A DNA stretch of 64,000 nucleotides from contig JAFEAM010000026.1 in assembly GCA_018266395.1 (NCBI GenBank), positions 1 to 64,000 of the forward strand, in the 5' to 3' direction. A program made the translations under genes and the position numbers. The DNA comes from Bacteroidota bacterium (GTDB taxonomy: Bacteria > Bacteroidota > Bacteroidia > Cytophagales > Cyclobacteriaceae). The notes under the pieces were generated by a model. It saw only the letters and a list, made by a program, of their open reading frames with translations. It had not been told where the DNA came from and ran no database searches. Below are positions 61,758-64,000 of the stretch, piece by piece (the first letter of the stretch is position 1; every line of letters starts with the position of its first letter).

Positions 61758-63062
61758 ATGACCATGACGAAATTTAATATCGCCACCATTTGTGTACTCG
61801 CGGCACTGTCTGTGCCCGCACATTCCCAGGCTAACAAGGCTTCCAGGCAAAACAGCCAGCAGGAAATCATTGATCTGCAGAAGAAAAAACCTGTTGCCCA
61901 GGCACTGAGCCTGCTGGAGGTCAACGCAAATAGGTGTACTGCCGATCTGATCCGGCTTACAGAAGTACCCGCTCCTCCTTTCGGCGAACATAAGCGAGGC
62001 GAACTTTTCAGGGAAATGCTTATCGCAGAGGGTGCCCAAGATGTCACCATCGACTCCATCGGCAATGTCCTATATCTTAGAAAAGGCAGAAACGGAAAGA
62101 AGACAGTCGTGCTGGACGCACACCTGGATACGGTCTTTCCTGTTGAGACAGACGTCAAAGTCAAACATCACGGCGACACGCTGCTTGCCCCCGGTATAAT
62201 CGATGACACCAGGGGCCTGGCCGTGCTCCTTCAGATCGTGAGGGTACTCAACCAGTCGAACATTGTCACCGACAATAATATTCTCTTTGTGGCGAGCGTG
62301 GGCGAAGAAGGTCCGGGCGATTTGCGCGGCGTGCGCTACCTGTTGCAGCACCGCACTGTCGACAGCTGGATATCTCTGGACGCAGGTGAAGGAGGTTTCG
62401 GCGGCATCACTAACGGAGCACTGGGTTCAGTTCGCTACAAAGTGACAGTCAAAGGTCCTGGTGGACATTCATGGGGCGCCTTCGGCACCGGCAATACCCA
62501 TCATGCGCTGGCGCGCGCCATCGACTATTTCACCCGCGAAGCCACTCAGTACACTTCGCAACCCGGTCCAAAGACCAGCTTCAACGTAGGCGTGATCGGC
62601 GGCGGCACTTCTGTCAATTCAATCCCCTTTGAGTCATGGATGGAAGTGGACATGCGTTCAGAAGATGCCAGTCGACTTGCTGACATCGACAAGATCTTTC
62701 AGAACAGTATCCGCAAGGGTGTTGATGACTATAACATGACACTTGCCAAGGGGCCTCACCTTACTGTTCAATTCAAGCGCACTGGCTATCGTCCTTCAGG
62801 GGCCACAGCTGCGGATCATCCGCTCGTCACACACACGGGATATGTTATCTCTTATTTTGGTGAGAAGCCTGAAATGGGCATCAACTCCACCAATTCCAAC
62901 ATCCCCATTTCCAGAGGCATACCCGCCGTTACCATTGGAATGGGAGGCAAAGGCGGGCACCCTCATTCACTCGCCGAATGGTGGATGCCTGATGCTAATG
63001 CTACTGCGGCAGAGAAGATGGTGCTGGTATTGGTGTTGCTGGAGGCAGGAGCGGGCAATTAG
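61758..63062 (+). CDS. Exported M20-family peptidase
   Basis: A 434-residue metallopeptidase from 61758 (MTMTKFNIATIC), with a signal ending near AHSQ. Metal ligands and catalytic residues are seen in VLDAHLDTVFP (His, Asp), GIIDDTRGLA (Asp), ASVGEEGPGDLRG (Glu-Glu) and SWISLDAGEGG; a lid dimer domain (VTVKGPGGHSW) lies in the middle, and GGKGGHPHSLAEWW carries the last His. It probably cleaves dipeptides or acyl amino acids. A TACCTTTC box six bases before the ATG supports the start over one at 61695. Confidence 0.87.
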   Translation: MTMTKFNIATICVLAALSVPAHSQANKASRQNSQQEIIDLQKKKPVAQALSLLEVNANRCTADLIRLTEVPAPPFGEHKRGELFREMLIAEGAQDVTIDSIGNVLYLRKGRNGKKTVVLDAHLDTVFPVETDVKVKHHGDTLLAPGIIDDTRGLAVLLQIVRVLNQSNIVTDNNILFVASVGEEGPGDLRGVRYLLQHRTVDSWISLDAGEGGFGGITNGALGSVRYKVTVKGPGGHSWGAFGTGNTHHALARAIDYFTREATQYTSQPGPKTSFNVGVIGGGTSVNSIPFESWMEVDMRSEDASRLADIDKIFQNSIRKGVDDYNMTLAKGPHLTVQFKRTGYRPSGATAADHPLVTHTGYVISYFGEKPEMGINSTNSNIPISRGIPAVTIGMGGKGGHPHSLAEWWMPDANATAAEKMVLVLVLLEAGAGN

Positions 63063-63451
63063 CTAAAACTAGCTACTGGCTACTAGCTAGGTACTGGATG
63101 TCGGATACCGTATACAACCTTTGAAATCAAATCTCGCCACTTCAGGGCAAGTACTGCTGGCATCAACGCGAACCCGGTTTGCAGTTTGGTCTTGTCTCCT
63201 TCGGAAAGGAACGAGTCGCGTGCATTGTGGAATCCGTTCGGATTTCCATTTATAAGCCCTGAAGGGGCGCAGTTTATTCAGCGGTGCGCAACGCGCACTG
63301 CTGAATCCCAGTGTGTATCGCGGAGCCCTGTATGGGCGGAGTTTGGCCGCAGTTGATCTCTATGGAGTCCATCTCTAGACATAAAATTATCGGCTAAGCA
63401 ACATATTCTGTTATCAGTGTGCCTTTGATCTGAACAGCCAGCACCTGCTCC
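63063..63451. other. 389-bp gap with hairpins and word repeats
   Basis: No gene is seen. It begins with GCTACTGGCTACTAGC words. A strong hairpin CAGCGGTGCGC/GCGCACTGCTG (63279-63303, one mismatch, three-base loop) follows a smaller GCCCTGAAGGGGC stem (63255-63267), and a related GAGCCCTGTATGGGC lies at ~63322-63336. None has a T-run. Confidence 0.5.
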
Positions 63452-64000
63452 TCACCAATACGCCGCATAGATCGCCACCAGTATTCCCAAAATCACTAGC
63501 GATGAAATGACAAAAGGCATTCCGACCTTGAAGTAACTGCGTTCGATCTTCAAAAGGCGGTCGTGTTGGATGGCAGAAGCTGGGGACAACAGACTCATGA
63601 GAATCATCAGCGCGATGAGGATGAAGAATGCAAGCGTCATCCGGTCCATAAAAGGTAAATCAGGAAACCAACCGCCACTCCAGGAGGGCAGAAACTTCAG
63701 GAATGCAGACAAAGGAACAGTGAGCAATGCCGCCATCAGTGAAGCAGCCGATGTCGTGCGCTTCCAGAAGAAGCCAAGCAGGAATATCCCCAACACACCT
63801 GGGGAAATGAACCCGACATACTCCTGAACGAACTGGTATGCCTGGTCGAGGTTTTGCAATGCCGGTGCTACAAGTGCAGCCAATCCCAGCGAAACGACTA
63901 CAGTCCAACGACCTGTAAACACAAGGTTCTTCTCCGAGGCTTCTTTGTTCAGGTATTTCTTGTAGATATCCAGCGCGAAGATGGTGGAGATGCTGTTGGC
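63452..64000 (-). CDS. SSS-family sodium:solute symporter, C-terminal part
   Basis: Partial: the gene runs off the right edge, and 182 codons are visible. The frame reads ANSISTIFALDIYKKYL at the window edge, the conserved SSS segment after helix 8, and continues through FTGRWTVVVSLGLAAL and FISPGVLGIFLLGFFWKRTT to a C-terminal helix ending IYAAYW. It resembles the sodium/glucose (SGLT) branch by this segment. A frame beginning at 63922 is only an internal GTG. Start and upstream half are not visible. Confidence 0.85.
   Translation of the reverse strand, partial: ANSISTIFALDIYKKYLNKEASEKNLVFTGRWTVVVSLGLAALVAPALQNLDQAYQFVQEYVGFISPGVLGIFLLGFFWKRTTSAASLMAALLTVPLSAFLKFLPSWSGGWFPDLPFMDRMTLAFFILIALMILMSLLSPASAIQHDRLLKIERSYFKVGMPFVISSLVILGILVAIYAAYW

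Noticed and set aside
63279-63303. Strong hairpin as a transcription terminator
   Set aside because: No T-run follows on either strand.

Overview
The window looks like a chromosome segment of a Bacteroidota bacterium, most likely a soil or freshwater Cytophagales relative. This is inferred from the many exported lipoproteins, the 7TMR-DISM sensor kinase, families common in that phylum (DUF2911, DUF3667, DUF2256, PIG-L with large C-terminal parts), TAnnTTTG-type promoter boxes placed directly before start codons, and intermediate GC. No rRNA, tRNA, CRISPR array or insertion sequence was seen.

The left end (1-3052) is the most unusual part. Three small cassettes, each one reverse-strand gene followed by a ~178-bp imperfect palindrome, lie next to a tyrosine recombinase gene. 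The palindromes have the layout of integron attC sites: AAC and GTT core boxes, unequal unpaired spacers, a long paired stem and a large terminal loop. The bases outside the core match within a cassette (its own start with its own 3' palindrome) rather than within one palindrome, as expected if cassettes circularise and insert at G^TT. A half-site without a palindrome (1830-1839) lies between the array and the recombinase and is a candidate attI. The recombinase appears to lack the extra segment that marks canonical IntI and carries a long N-terminal region. I read this as an integron-like cassette system with a non-canonical recombinase, truncated on the left by the window edge.

From 3.1 to 5 kb come a zinc-finger protein and a MntA/HepT toxin-antitoxin pair. 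From 5 to 34 kb lies a long run of exported hydrolases and small metabolic genes: three serine-beta-lactamase-like hydrolases, an amidohydrolase, S9, M24, S10 and M29 peptidases, an APC permease, an aldo-keto reductase/RidA fusion, an N-methyl amino acid oxidase, a GT39 glycosyltransferase, an OsmC protein, an exported FAH-family enzyme, a HigB/HigA-type pair and an aromatic amino acid decarboxylase. Taken together they suggest scavenging of peptides and amino acids.

From 34 to 42 kb a large Asp-box propeller protein is followed by a reductase / acyl-CoA dehydrogenase / APH-kinase / reductase / thioesterase series that resembles the levulinate-type (Lva, ACAD10/11) route for hydroxyacyl-CoA breakdown. 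From 42 to 64 kb are a DUF3667 protein, a response regulator convergent with a 7TMR-DISM histidine kinase, a TPR protein, Ku, a glycosidase-like protein fused to an FGE-sulfatase domain, a TetR regulator divergent from gamma-glutamyltransferase, an OmpA/PD40 protein, an alkyladenine glycosylase, a DUF2911 protein, an operon of PIG-L hydrolase + 41-residue membrane protein + sodium symporter, small exported proteins, an M20 peptidase and the end of a second sodium symporter.

Intergenic DNA is rich in small palindromes and degenerate word-like tandem repeats belonging to a few recurring families, almost all confined to gene ends.
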